12,206 nt of DNA from Planctomycetaceae bacterium (GTDB lineage Bacteria > Planctomycetota > Planctomycetia > Planctomycetales > Planctomycetaceae), in NCBI GenBank assembly GCA_015487825.1, contig WFOZ01000699.1, forward strand, positions 1 to 12,206, written 5' to 3'. The position numbers and the translations under genes were made by a program. The notes below the pieces were generated by a model. The model did not search any database, was not told where the DNA came from, and saw only the letters and a program-made list of their open reading frames with translations. How positions within the stretch are numbered: the stretch's first letter is position 1; each line of letters begins with the position of its first letter. Positions 1 to 6,868 of this stretch are shown here, piece by piece.

Positions 1-17
1 ATGTGTATAAGAGACAG
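1..17 (+). other. Nextera (Tn5 mosaic end) adapter remnant
   Basis: The contig begins ATGTGTATAAGAGACAG, which is the 19-bp Tn5 mosaic-end sequence used in Nextera libraries minus its first two bases. It sits exactly at the contig edge and interrupts the minus-strand reading frame that runs into it. It is a library artefact that escaped trimming. Anything translated from these bases is not biological. Confidence 0.95.
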
Positions 18-122
18 GTACGACTCCAGTCGAATAATAAATCCGGCGAGAAGGACTGTTCCGATGAGAGTTGCTCCAACAGAGAACCATATTTTTCTGA
101 TCCGCTTAGACGTTATTGCCAC
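18..122 (-). CDS. N-terminus of an unidentified membrane protein (truncated by contig end)
   Basis: On the minus strand a GTG at 122-120 opens a frame of 35 codons that stays open to the adapter junction. It is preceded by a good Shine-Dalgarno stretch (AGGGGAG, plus-strand 126-132). The peptide has a short basic start (SKRIRK), then one hydrophobic segment at about residues 11-30 (IWFSVGATLIGTVLLAGFII), which is typical of a signal anchor or uncleaved signal peptide. It starts 20 nt after the stop of the multihaem cytochrome, so the two are probably co-transcribed. A role in the same electron-transfer or membrane complex is plausible, but nothing in 35 residues identifies the family. Confidence 0.6.
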
Positions 123-142
123 ACCGCTCCCCTGTTCCACTG

Positions 143-2314
143 CTACTGCTCGATTGCCTGTTTCGTATCGGCCTTGCTACTCTGGATTTCGGTAATAGAA
201 ATTTCGAGAGAGTCAGTAGACTGAGTTACGGTTGGTTGATATACGCCACTCTCTTTTTCCATCTTCGGCACCACAAGATCAAGAAATTCCTGGCGATAAC
301 GTCGGAAATTTAATTCAGCCTTGATGGTAAGTTTTCCCCTCGCTGCTTCTGGAATGTTGAACTCATAAGTTTGTTTGTCCGAGTAGCCTGGGAAGATCAC
401 GCGATTACCCCGTCCACCGGCTTTGTTCCAAAGTTCGTGCCGCAAAATGGCATTTCCATCCTGGTCAAGCGGCTCGGCTTCCAAAACAAGCGTTCCTTCC
501 TTTCGGGAATTCGCGATTTTGTGTGGGATACCAGCGGTATCGGTAATCGCCCGAGATTGCGGATCGATCGCTCCCCACTCAGCAAGTGTTTTCCCGGTTT
601 CATCCAGAACAGTCAGATGAATCCATGAACGCGTGAAATCGAGCGGACCTGTTGTGAAGTTGTGTCCCGCTTTGCGATTTGTAACAACAGCTTGAATTGT
701 AACCGGTTCACCCGGCACTACTTTTTTGGGGCCGATCAGGTAGACCGAAGCGATAGGACCGGAGGGCCACAGGTGGGCAATTTCTTCGATAACTGTTTCG
801 CCCCGCATCCATTCTTCAGTCATCCGGCAGTGTTTTTCCCAGTTCTTCAAGTTCATCACCATCGGCATCAATGTATTTGTGGCAATTGTTCCGTGGTGCC
901 GATGTGCTTTGTCATCGGCTGAACGTCGAGAAGCACCGGATTCGCCTCGGCCTGGATCGGTCGAATTGCGAACGAGTCGCATATGACAGTCGATGCAGGT
1001 CAAATCACTTTGAGGATCTTCGGTGTGCCAATGGCTTTGCCGCCATTCATCATATTGATTCTGCCCCGCACTTAATCCTGTTCGATTCAGCGCCTCCGGG
1101 ATGAACTGCTTATGACATGCTCCACAGAATTCAGGAGTCCTCAGAACGGTTCGGTCGTAATCGGCCAGATGTTGGCGTGGGTAAGCACGAATCATGAAGT
1201 CAGAAACTTTCTTACGCCACCCTTCAGTATCTTCCCACAAATATTTTTCAGGAGGAGTTAAAACATAATCTGCATTACCACGCTGATCAACTTTAGAAAT
1301 TGAATGACAGGCAACACACGAGCAGCCTTCCTGCATCCCCGGCGCTTCCGTATCCATCATGTGAATATCTTTAGCCCCGGCAAACAGAGAAATCGGATCA
1401 TGGCATCCTGCACAATATCGCGTTTCTGCCGGCTCGCGATCATTGGCAAAATTTCTTTGCACCTGCTGGAAGGGGGGATTCATTGCTGAAAACCGATGAG
1501 CACTCGGTAACCATTCCTCATAAATTTCCTGATGACATCCGGAAGTTCCACACGAAGCGGAATTACCAAGCACCGATGGAGAGACCAGCTTTCCACTCGA
1601 TGTTTGTGCGTAGGTTGGAGCAAATGGATTTCCTTTATATTCATCGAATTGATCAACATAGCTGGAAAGCGAATAGTTCTCCGGAATATCAAACTCAACA
1701 GGAGGCGATACCAGTAACCAGACACCGAAACCGACAAGCACGGCTGAACTGCCAACGATGGCGGCACTGCGGTAACCGAATCGACGGACAGCCAGAGCGA
1801 ATTCCGGCATTTTGCGAGCGGCAACCCGCCGACGAATCAGAGCCATGCCAATATGGGCAAGTATCAGGATTGCTGTTGCAATCCCACTAATCACATGCAC
1901 CATATCCCAAAGATACGAAAGCTTGGGGCCGAACCAGGCGTTCCACGTAACCACGATTCCACTTACCATGCACGAGACTACCATAAGCGTTAACAGGTAG
2001 CCGACCATCATTTCAACGGTCCATTTCTGCCGATACCAGACCAGGAAGTGCCGAACCTGATAGATCACGTAGGGCACAAGCAACACAACACCAACGGCAA
2101 CATGGAGAATCAGCTGCAGTTCCCCCAACAGAGAGAATGTCGTCAGGTAAATCCACAACCCGGTCGCCGCCTGAATAACAAGCAGCGCAACAACAAACGC
2201 AGCCAACCGGGACGCCCAGCCCTCGGCTGCTAACTGATGCCCGGCCTTACGCTCATGCTTTACCTGACTACCATTCCCCACATTGTGTAACTCCGAGTCA
2301 GGGAGTTTGGTCAT
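143..2314 (-). CDS. Membrane-anchored multihaem c-type cytochrome with b-type-like transmembrane domain
   Basis: A 723-residue protein with two parts. Residues about 36-203 hold five hydrophobic segments (about 36-58, 62-86, 105-127, 137-160 and 183-203). Histidines within or near the helices (H71, H140, H154) could bind haem b, as in cytochrome b561-like four-helix domains. The periplasmic part carries four CXXCH haem sites at 301-305, 333-337, 397-401 and 440-444, plus a CX4CH at 255-261. Candidate distal histidines are H273, H318, H382, H428 and H430. The last ~200 residues have no haem motifs and look beta-rich. The likely role is transfer of electrons between the quinone pool and a periplasmic partner; the substrate cannot be read from the sequence. 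No strong ribosome site precedes the ATG. The start is chosen because the basic, soluble N-terminal stretch leads directly into helix 1. A truncated membrane-protein gene follows 20 nt downstream. Confidence 0.85.
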   Translation of the reverse strand: MTKLPDSELHNVGNGSQVKHERKAGHQLAAEGWASRLAAFVVALLVIQAATGLWIYLTTFSLLGELQLILHVAVGVVLLVPYVIYQVRHFLVWYRQKWTVEMMVGYLLTLMVVSCMVSGIVVTWNAWFGPKLSYLWDMVHVISGIATAILILAHIGMALIRRRVAARKMPEFALAVRRFGYRSAAIVGSSAVLVGFGVWLLVSPPVEFDIPENYSLSSYVDQFDEYKGNPFAPTYAQTSSGKLVSPSVLGNSASCGTSGCHQEIYEEWLPSAHRFSAMNPPFQQVQRNFANDREPAETRYCAGCHDPISLFAGAKDIHMMDTEAPGMQEGCSCVACHSISKVDQRGNADYVLTPPEKYLWEDTEGWRKKVSDFMIRAYPRQHLADYDRTVLRTPEFCGACHKQFIPEALNRTGLSAGQNQYDEWRQSHWHTEDPQSDLTCIDCHMRLVRNSTDPGRGESGASRRSADDKAHRHHGTIATNTLMPMVMNLKNWEKHCRMTEEWMRGETVIEEIAHLWPSGPIASVYLIGPKKVVPGEPVTIQAVVTNRKAGHNFTTGPLDFTRSWIHLTVLDETGKTLAEWGAIDPQSRAITDTAGIPHKIANSRKEGTLVLEAEPLDQDGNAILRHELWNKAGGRGNRVIFPGYSDKQTYEFNIPEAARGKLTIKAELNFRRYRQEFLDLVVPKMEKESGVYQPTVTQSTDSLEISITEIQSSKADTKQAIEQ

Positions 2315-2400
2315 TGGATGATTCCAGCAATTTAGAACTTAAAAGAATTAATAACATTCGTAATGATATGCCATGCCCATGAATATGGATACTCAGGTCT

Positions 2401-2430
2401 ATTGTAGCCAGCCGGGGGCATCAGATCCAA
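2401..2430 (-). promoter_or_regulatory. Possible sigma70-type promoter for the cytochrome gene
   Basis: Read on the minus strand there is TTGGAT (2430-2425), an 18-nt spacer and TACAAT (2406-2401), which places the -10 box about 87 nt before the cytochrome ATG. The match is reasonable but not perfect. It is the best candidate seen between that gene and the mobile element upstream. Confidence 0.35.
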
Positions 2431-2542
2431 CATTATTCCGACTTCTCCGGCTCGGAAAAGAAACAAATGAAATCTGAGATTCACTGAAACCGATTATGAC
2501 GGAAACCGTTTACCGATCACGGGGATTATTCAATGCACTAAG

Positions 2543-2737
2543 GTAACTATTCAGTGATGGGTGGCTGGGGACAAATTGTCGGAAATAGCGCAAACAATTG
2601 ACGTATGGCTGGCGACAATTTGCCCCCAGATGTAATGAGATGTCCAATTCTGGGGGCAGATTGTGTGAAACTCAGCTGGGTATTCATACTTTTCAAATAA
2701 CAATCTGTTCCCAGCCACCCTCCCGCTGAATAGTTAC
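2543..2737. mobile_element. IS66-type MITE (195 bp) with imperfect terminal inverted repeats and 8-bp target duplication
   Basis: The ends are imperfect inverted repeats of about 38 bp (2543-2580 and 2700-2737). Both start GTAACTATTCAG and share GTGGCTGGG plus a conserved ACA(A/G)ATTGT core, with one 1-bp indel. The element is flanked by a perfect direct repeat GCACTAAG (2535-2542 and 2738-2745). It has no transposase, so it must be moved in trans. IS66-family elements are known to end in GTAA and to make 8-bp duplications, which fits. Inside lies a second inverted repeat (2615-2630 against 2649-2664, 16 nt with one mismatch), so single strands could form nested hairpins. Confidence 0.85.
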
Positions 2738-2820
2738 GCACTAAGAATAATGGGAGGATACGAGAGAGCTGTTCTATTTATCAGTTGTAACGATTCAGTG
2801 GATTGAATTCAGTTGGAGTT

Positions 2821-2834
2821 CACGCTTTAGCGTG
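2821..2834. repeat. Short perfect hairpin (CACGC-TTTA-GCGTG)
   Basis: Five-base perfect arms flank a TTTA loop, within the phrase TTCACGCTTTAGCGTGCA. It lies about 210 nt past the stop of the Gfo/Idh gene on that gene's transcript. There is no U-tract, so it is not a classical terminator. It resembles small dispersed palindromes of planctomycete intergenic DNA (recalled, not searched). Confidence 0.4.
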
Positions 2835-2914
2835 CATTGTGAGCCTCCTGTTTTGAGTACCTTATCAACAAAATACTGCGCAAAAGTGGCACGATATTCC
2901 CTCTGAAATCGTAG

Positions 2915-2934
2915 GTCAGGATTTCCAGCCTGAC
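2915..2934. repeat. Short hairpin repeat (GTCAGG-N8-CCTGAC)
   Basis: Six-base perfect arms are separated by 8 nt, in the phrase GTAGGTCAGGATTTCCAG followed by CCTGACACC. It sits downstream of the Gfo/Idh gene on its transcript and may help stabilise the 3' end. It looks like a dispersed intergenic palindrome; a genome-wide count would settle this. Confidence 0.4.
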
Positions 2935-3004
2935 ACCACAATGCACAAGTATTTCGAAGTATAAAATCGATTTGCTCGTAGAACGAAAAGTAATCAACCG
3001 TGCA

Positions 3005-3028
3005 GGTTTTATCGGTGTTTATCCGTGC
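3005..3028. repeat. Probable dispersed intergenic repeat (ATCGGTGTTTATCCGTG type)
   Basis: The tandem-like phrase ATCGGTGTTTATCCGTG (3011-3027) belongs to a degenerate motif family (ATCnGTGTnnATCnGTG) that I recall from many intergenic regions of planctomycetes and related bacteria. Two imperfect copies of ATCxGTG are visible here, 13 nt before the Gfo/Idh stop codon on the plus strand. Its function is unknown. Confidence 0.3.
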
Positions 3029-3041
3029 TCTTTCACTTCTC

Positions 3042-4328
3042 TCAAACAATAATATCCTGCTTTTTGTGATCGTATTGAACGACTTTGTTTTCGCGGTGAG
3101 CGATAATTCCCATGCTCAATGGTGCCTGCACACGGACTGCCAGTTCAATCGGGCTGAATGGTTTCTCTCTGGAATGAATACATTCAACAAAGTTTTCCCA
3201 AAGTCGTAAAGTGTTTCCCATACCACTCCAGGGAATGTGGATTTCTTTCTCTCCTTTTGCACTCGGAACAATCCTGACCCCCCGACTTCCTTTATCTTCG
3301 ATATGCTTCCAGATGATAATCCCATCGGTTCCCCTGAGCATGGTGTCAATTCCGGTAAAGTTGGACAAAGAGTTTGTCAGAACAACACTGGGGCCCCCTT
3401 TGTAATCTGCAATAATATTACATTGATCAGGGACTTCACGATCATATTGAAAATTCCCTCCTCCTCCCATCACTCGTTCCGGGAAATCGAGGTTGCAAAG
3501 TCGGAATGCTGGAGTAAATGTGTGAACAAGTAAATCCGTTGCTGGCCCGCCAGCATAATCCCAGTAGAGCCTCCACTGAAAAAATCGCGAGATATCAAAG
3601 GGAACTTTGGGGGCATCTCCAAGAAACTGCTCCCAATCCAAATCCGCTCCCGGTTTGGCGTTTGGGTCAGGAATTCGCATTCTTTCTCCCCAGTCGCCAC
3701 GTCGAAAATAACCGGCCTGCACATGAACAATTTTTCCGATGATTCCCTCTTCAATCAGCTTGCGGATTTTTCCATAAGCATCATCCGCCATATACTGCGT
3801 GCCGACCTGGACAACTCTTTGATGCTTTTCAGCCGCATCCGCCAACTCCTTCGCCATCGGGAATTGTGACCAGTGCACCAGAGGCTTTTCGCAATAAACA
3901 TCTTTGCCAGCTTTGACCGCTGCAATCGCCTGCGGTGCATGATGACGATCCGGTGATGCAATGCAAACAGCATCCACATTAGGATCGGCAAGAAGATCTT
4001 CGTAATTACGATAGGGCTTTCCACCAGTTTTTTTGACCGCTGCATTTAATCGAGGTGCGTAAACATCACAAACAGCAACCGGTTCGATGAGGACTCCTCT
4101 CTTTTTCAAGTCCAAAACATAATTCATGTGCGCATTGCAACGACCTCCGGTTCCTATGAACCCGATTCCAATCCGGTCATTCGCTCCCTTTGCCTCTGCC
4201 CCCATCACAGTCAATGTGGGATTGACCATAGCAAGGCTGGCAGCGGTTCCTGCAGTTTGCAGAAACCGACGACGATTACTTTCACTTGTTTTGCCGGAAG
4301 TCTTTTTTGGGGAATGTTGATCTTGCAT
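3042..4328 (-). CDS. Tat-signal Gfo/Idh/MocA family NAD(P)-dependent oxidoreductase
   Basis: A 428-residue protein of the Gfo/Idh/MocA family, which oxidises or reduces sugars, inositols and sugar derivatives with tightly held NAD(P). A twin-arginine motif (RRRFLQ, residues 19-24) followed by a small hydrophobic run (TAGTAASLAMVNP) indicates folded export through Tat. The Rossmann loop is at 55-62 (GFIGTGGR) and the family signature EKPL is at 147-150 after GKDVYC. The C-terminal half is the substrate and oligomerisation domain. The ATG is supported by AAGGAG placed 7 nt upstream. It is the last gene of a minus-strand group after the TIM-barrel isomerase and the DUF6807 protein, with a large inverted repeat in its 5' leader. 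This set suggests catabolism of a sugar or sugar acid; the exact substrate is not readable. Confidence 0.9.
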   Translation of the reverse strand: MQDQHSPKKTSGKTSESNRRRFLQTAGTAASLAMVNPTLTVMGAEAKGANDRIGIGFIGTGGRCNAHMNYVLDLKKRGVLIEPVAVCDVYAPRLNAAVKKTGGKPYRNYEDLLADPNVDAVCIASPDRHHAPQAIAAVKAGKDVYCEKPLVHWSQFPMAKELADAAEKHQRVVQVGTQYMADDAYGKIRKLIEEGIIGKIVHVQAGYFRRGDWGERMRIPDPNAKPGADLDWEQFLGDAPKVPFDISRFFQWRLYWDYAGGPATDLLVHTFTPAFRLCNLDFPERVMGGGGNFQYDREVPDQCNIIADYKGGPSVVLTNSLSNFTGIDTMLRGTDGIIIWKHIEDKGSRGVRIVPSAKGEKEIHIPWSGMGNTLRLWENFVECIHSREKPFSPIELAVRVQAPLSMGIIAHRENKVVQYDHKKQDIIV

Positions 4329-4364
4329 TATCTTTCTCCTTATTGACAGGTTTCATCTTTTGTA

Positions 4365-4454
4365 AGCGGCAAGGCGTTAGCCGCCGGTCAACGGTCAACG
4401 ACAAATGATCCACCTCAGGTAACACGTAATACCGGCGGCTAGCGCCTTGCCGCT
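4365..4454. repeat. Large intergenic inverted repeat (24-bp arms, one mismatch)
   Basis: The left arm (4365-4388) and right arm (4431-4454) are reverse complements over 24 bases with one mismatch, separated by a 42-nt loop. The arms are GC-rich (core GCGGCAAGGCG and TAGCCGCCGGT), unlike the surrounding DNA. It lies in the 178-nt gap between the DUF6807 gene and the Gfo/Idh gene of the same strand. It can act as an RNA stem that attenuates or separates expression of the two. I recall this palindrome type as abundant in planctomycete genomes, so a dispersed repeat is the first reading. No U-tract follows it on the minus strand. Confidence 0.85.
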
Positions 4455-4506
4455 CACCCAGTTTTCTTAAGTTCAGAAAATGTGACAGTCATTGTTTGAT
4501 CGATGC

Positions 4507-5469
4507 TTATTTGCTTGTTCGGCTCAACCAGTTTTCGTAAGTTTTCTGGATTTCTTGAGCTGCAATCTTTCCATCCCAGGCAGCAACTGCGTAGATAAGA
4601 TCCAGTTCTTGAGATTCCGATAGAACCATCGGCTCCTTTTCCAAATTCAATGTTGCACTGAGATAGGCAAATGAGCTGGGCATTGTGAACCATGTCGCAG
4701 GATGGCGTGGATTGTCGGGATGATCAAACATGGCGACCGTTACCATTTTCCCATCCACAGGTGCTGAGTAGGCACACCAATTTGCACGTACCAGCTTTTC
4801 GCTTCCCCGGTAGGTCTCGCCCGGTTTTCCTGTCGGATTGATGAATGTTCCAACCTGATCCATCGATTTCACAAAACGGATACCAAGACCGAAATAATGG
4901 CCTCCCGAAAGTTTGACGGATTTCTTTGCTTGAGCAGGAGTCAGTTTGCTGTTCCATGTCAGAAGGGAACATTGGAAATCGTCATCCTGATAAACGGTAA
5001 TCGTTCGTTTTTCTTTCACGAGAGATTGCCCTTCGGATGATTGCCAGTCAATTTTCTGTTGAAATGAAATATGATGGCTTTGATTTGAGATTTGCAAACT
5101 GTTGGGATCTGTCACCTCTCGACCGGGCTTTTTTTCAGGGAATTCCATCCAGAAATCAACTTCGTCCACGCTGATTGCAAACATCAAGCCGTGATGATGA
5201 ATATGATCAGCCGGAGAATCTCTGAGGATTTGTAATTGACCGGGAGTAAAAAGTTTTTTGACATAAGGTTTGTATTTTCCGGGCGTCCTGTCGTATTCAA
5301 GAACAGGGCGATTACCCTGCATAATCTTGATCGAGTTCGGTGTCGCTACAGATTTCAAATCATGAGCACTCAAAACATCAACAGAAACGCAAAGAACAGT
5401 TATTGCCAAAAGAAAACAGGCGGTATGCCGGATGAATTCAGGTTGTCTGGTCAATTTCTGGAGTCTCAT
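4507..5469 (-). CDS. Secreted PmoA family (DUF6807) protein
   Basis: A 320-residue protein with an N-terminal signal peptide (hydrophobic residues about 17-34, probable cleavage near LSA-HD at 33-37). The motif DHIHHHGLMFAIS.DEVDFW (88-107) and the preceding PYVKKLFTPGQLQ are the hallmarks of the family that databases call PmoA or DUF6807. The name refers to methane monooxygenase but the proteins are not part of that enzyme. They occur in sugar-degrading gene clusters of planctomycetes, and their histidine cluster may bind metal or substrate. The start follows the previous stop by only 3 nt, with GAGG of the preceding gene's last codons serving as ribosome site, so translation is probably coupled. 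The biochemical role is unknown; a carbohydrate-related periplasmic function is inferred from neighbours. Confidence 0.75.
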   Translation of the reverse strand: MRLQKLTRQPEFIRHTACFLLAITVLCVSVDVLSAHDLKSVATPNSIKIMQGNRPVLEYDRTPGKYKPYVKKLFTPGQLQILRDSPADHIHHHGLMFAISVDEVDFWMEFPEKKPGREVTDPNSLQISNQSHHISFQQKIDWQSSEGQSLVKEKRTITVYQDDDFQCSLLTWNSKLTPAQAKKSVKLSGGHYFGLGIRFVKSMDQVGTFINPTGKPGETYRGSEKLVRANWCAYSAPVDGKMVTVAMFDHPDNPRHPATWFTMPSSFAYLSATLNLEKEPMVLSESQELDLIYAVAAWDGKIAAQEIQKTYENWLSRTSK

Positions 5470-5472
5470 CGT

Positions 5473-6303
5473 TTAATTCCTCAACAGTTGCTGGAGGTAA
5501 TGAAAACTTCGCTCAGCCTGGTCAATCGTGCCACATTCCACGCTCAGGACAATATCACGAGGGCAGGTCCGGCAAACTTCAATCACTTTTGCCCAGTCAA
5601 TAACTCCTTCACCACATGCACATCCAACGGGAGTCCCCGTCACCTTCCCACGTTCTGCCTCAGATTGCTCTAAGGAAATATCTTTTGCATGCAAATGAAC
5701 CATGCGGTCCTTCACTTGCTCGAGCCATTCGATCGGATCCTGACCACTCAGATAACCGTTTCCGGTATCAAAATTAATTCCGATTGCTGGTGAATCAACC
5801 AGGGCGTAAATTCGCTCCAGTCCTTCAGGCGTTTTGCTATATTGCTGATGCGGTTCCAGGCCGAGGAAAATCCCGCGTGCTTCAGCGACCTTGGCAGCCT
5901 CGGCTATTGTATATCGCATCAGGACATGGTCTTCCTGCTCTGTTGTCCAGTCAGGTTTGGGGCCTTCATCGGTATTGACGACTGGTGCTCCACATTCTGC
6001 AGCAAATCGAACAGCCTGTTTGAGATATTCGGTGCTGATTTCAGGCTTACAAAGTGGACTGTGAGCAGAAAGAGCGGAAAGTTTGATCCCGTATTTCTCA
6101 CAGGCACGAGAAATACGATACGGGTCATCCAGCATAGAAACGCTGTGAAAATACCCAGCCTCACTAAGCAGTTCCCGTCCCCAATGCAGCATCGGTTCGA
6201 CGTATTCATAACCAATCTGTGCAGCTTTTTCGATTCCCCATTCAAATGTTTTGTCATCATGCCTGACAAATTCCATGTTGATACCCAAAGAAACCTGTCC
6301 CAT
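5473..6303 (-). CDS. Sugar phosphate isomerase/epimerase family protein (xylose-isomerase-like TIM barrel)
   Basis: A 276-residue single-domain protein of the AP-endonuclease-2/xylose-isomerase-like barrel family, whose members isomerise or epimerise keto-sugars with a divalent metal. The metal quartet is visible: E150 (FLGLEPHQ), D179 (NFDTGN), H205 (HLHAKD) and E256 (LSVECG). H81 may be an additional active-site residue. There is no signal peptide, so it is cytoplasmic. The ATG has AAGGGG about 9 nt upstream. It is the first gene of the minus-strand cluster and is coupled (3 nt) to the DUF6807 gene. No specific substrate can be assigned; the length and metal residues match the D-tagatose 3-epimerase/IolE/IolH-like group in general. 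Confidence 0.88.
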   Translation of the reverse strand: MGQVSLGINMEFVRHDDKTFEWGIEKAAQIGYEYVEPMLHWGRELLSEAGYFHSVSMLDDPYRISRACEKYGIKLSALSAHSPLCKPEISTEYLKQAVRFAAECGAPVVNTDEGPKPDWTTEQEDHVLMRYTIAEAAKVAEARGIFLGLEPHQQYSKTPEGLERIYALVDSPAIGINFDTGNGYLSGQDPIEWLEQVKDRMVHLHAKDISLEQSEAERGKVTGTPVGCACGEGVIDWAKVIEVCRTCPRDIVLSVECGTIDQAERSFHYLQQLLRN

Positions 6304-6530
6304 TCTTGAACCCCTTTTCTTACGTCGAAGAAAAATCCACCTTCACCTCCCTCATTCGTTTCCGCTAAAGAGATTGCAGGACACAATCGACTCCCTCATC
6401 CCACACCTCAACCACCGACAGCATGAACAGGAACTACTCGAGTGATCTATCCTCAGACACTTACCAAATTCATGATAATCAGTGGAGGAAACAGATTAAG
6501 GGTACAATCTAAACCCACTTTGCCCAGTTA

Positions 6531-6546
6531 TAATACTACAGTATTA
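6531..6546. promoter_or_regulatory. Perfect palindrome, possible operator (TAATACT-AC-AGTATTA)
   Basis: Seven-base perfect arms surround a 2-nt centre, about 230 bp upstream of the first gene of the minus-strand sugar cluster. The symmetry and AT-rich arms fit a dimeric regulator site, such as a GntR- or LacI-type operator. No regulator gene is seen nearby to match it. Confidence 0.35.
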
Positions 6547-6821
6547 CCACGGAAAATAAAAACCTGTTTGAGGATTCCATCGAGTGACGGCAAAAAATAA
6601 GTTCAGTTTCGAGGCATCAGGCAATGGAAAGCAAACCATGCCTTAGATGAATTGAGCTCTGCAAGGGTTCTGCATCAACTCCAGGCAGGGGAAATCTCAA
6701 CAAACCAGTCAACTCAACAAAGTGCAATATACACCATGTAAGGTCTGGTTATGTTCTGGGCTTACAAAAAATTTACGGAAAGCAAACGAGCCGTCTGAAT
6801 AAGCTGCACAACCCCAATCGC

Positions 6822-6852
6822 CTCATGACAACAATTCAGAAAATGTCATGAG
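6822..6852. repeat. Hairpin with 9-bp perfect arms (CTCATGACA / TGTCATGAG)
   Basis: The arms at 6822-6830 and 6844-6852 are perfect complements with a 13-nt loop. It lies 50 bp from the tRNA-derived attachment site on the host side. On the minus strand, where the original tRNA would be read, it lies just downstream of the tRNA 3' end, so it could be the terminator of that tRNA, although no T-run follows. Confidence 0.4.
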
Positions 6853-6868
6853 ATCCCCAAGTGAGTGA

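Larger units (their letters stand above)
2315..3041. other. 727-bp intergenic region without a convincing gene
   Basis: The stretch between the Gfo/Idh stop and the cytochrome start holds a candidate promoter, a 195-bp MITE-like element and three short repeat motifs, each listed separately. Open frames here are short. The 64-codon one crosses the MITE and the 84-codon one (2795-3049, minus) simply translates the repeats, so neither is called as a gene. The upstream gene's transcript probably ends somewhere in this region. Confidence 0.7.
6304..6868. other. Intergenic region upstream of the isomerase cluster; no gene seen
   Basis: No frame on either strand has the length or composition of a gene. 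The region should hold the promoter of the minus-strand isomerase cluster, but I found no clean -35/-10 pair. It does contain a perfect palindrome (6531-6546) and a 9-bp-arm hairpin (6822-6852), listed separately. It is read as the host-side flank of the integrated element that begins near 6902. Confidence 0.6.

Noticed and set aside
2597..2680. CRISPR-like or tandem repeats in the 2.5-2.75 kb region
   Set aside because: The repeated phrases are inverted, not direct, and belong to nested arms of one MITE; there are no regularly spaced direct repeats.
2547..2741. 64-codon minus-strand open frame
   Set aside because: It lies across the MITE from end to end; the frame results from the palindromic structure and has no transposase motif.
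2795..3049. 84-codon minus-strand open frame after the Gfo/Idh gene
   Set aside because: Its translation is made of the dispersed intergenic repeats in this region and has no ribosome site or protein-like pattern; it also overlaps the Gfo/Idh stop.
5842..6309. 155-codon plus-strand frame opposite the isomerase gene, and a 155-codon minus-strand frame at 5919-6386
   Set aside because: Both overlap a clear TIM-barrel gene with all four metal ligands, lack ribosome sites and have no recognisable domain.
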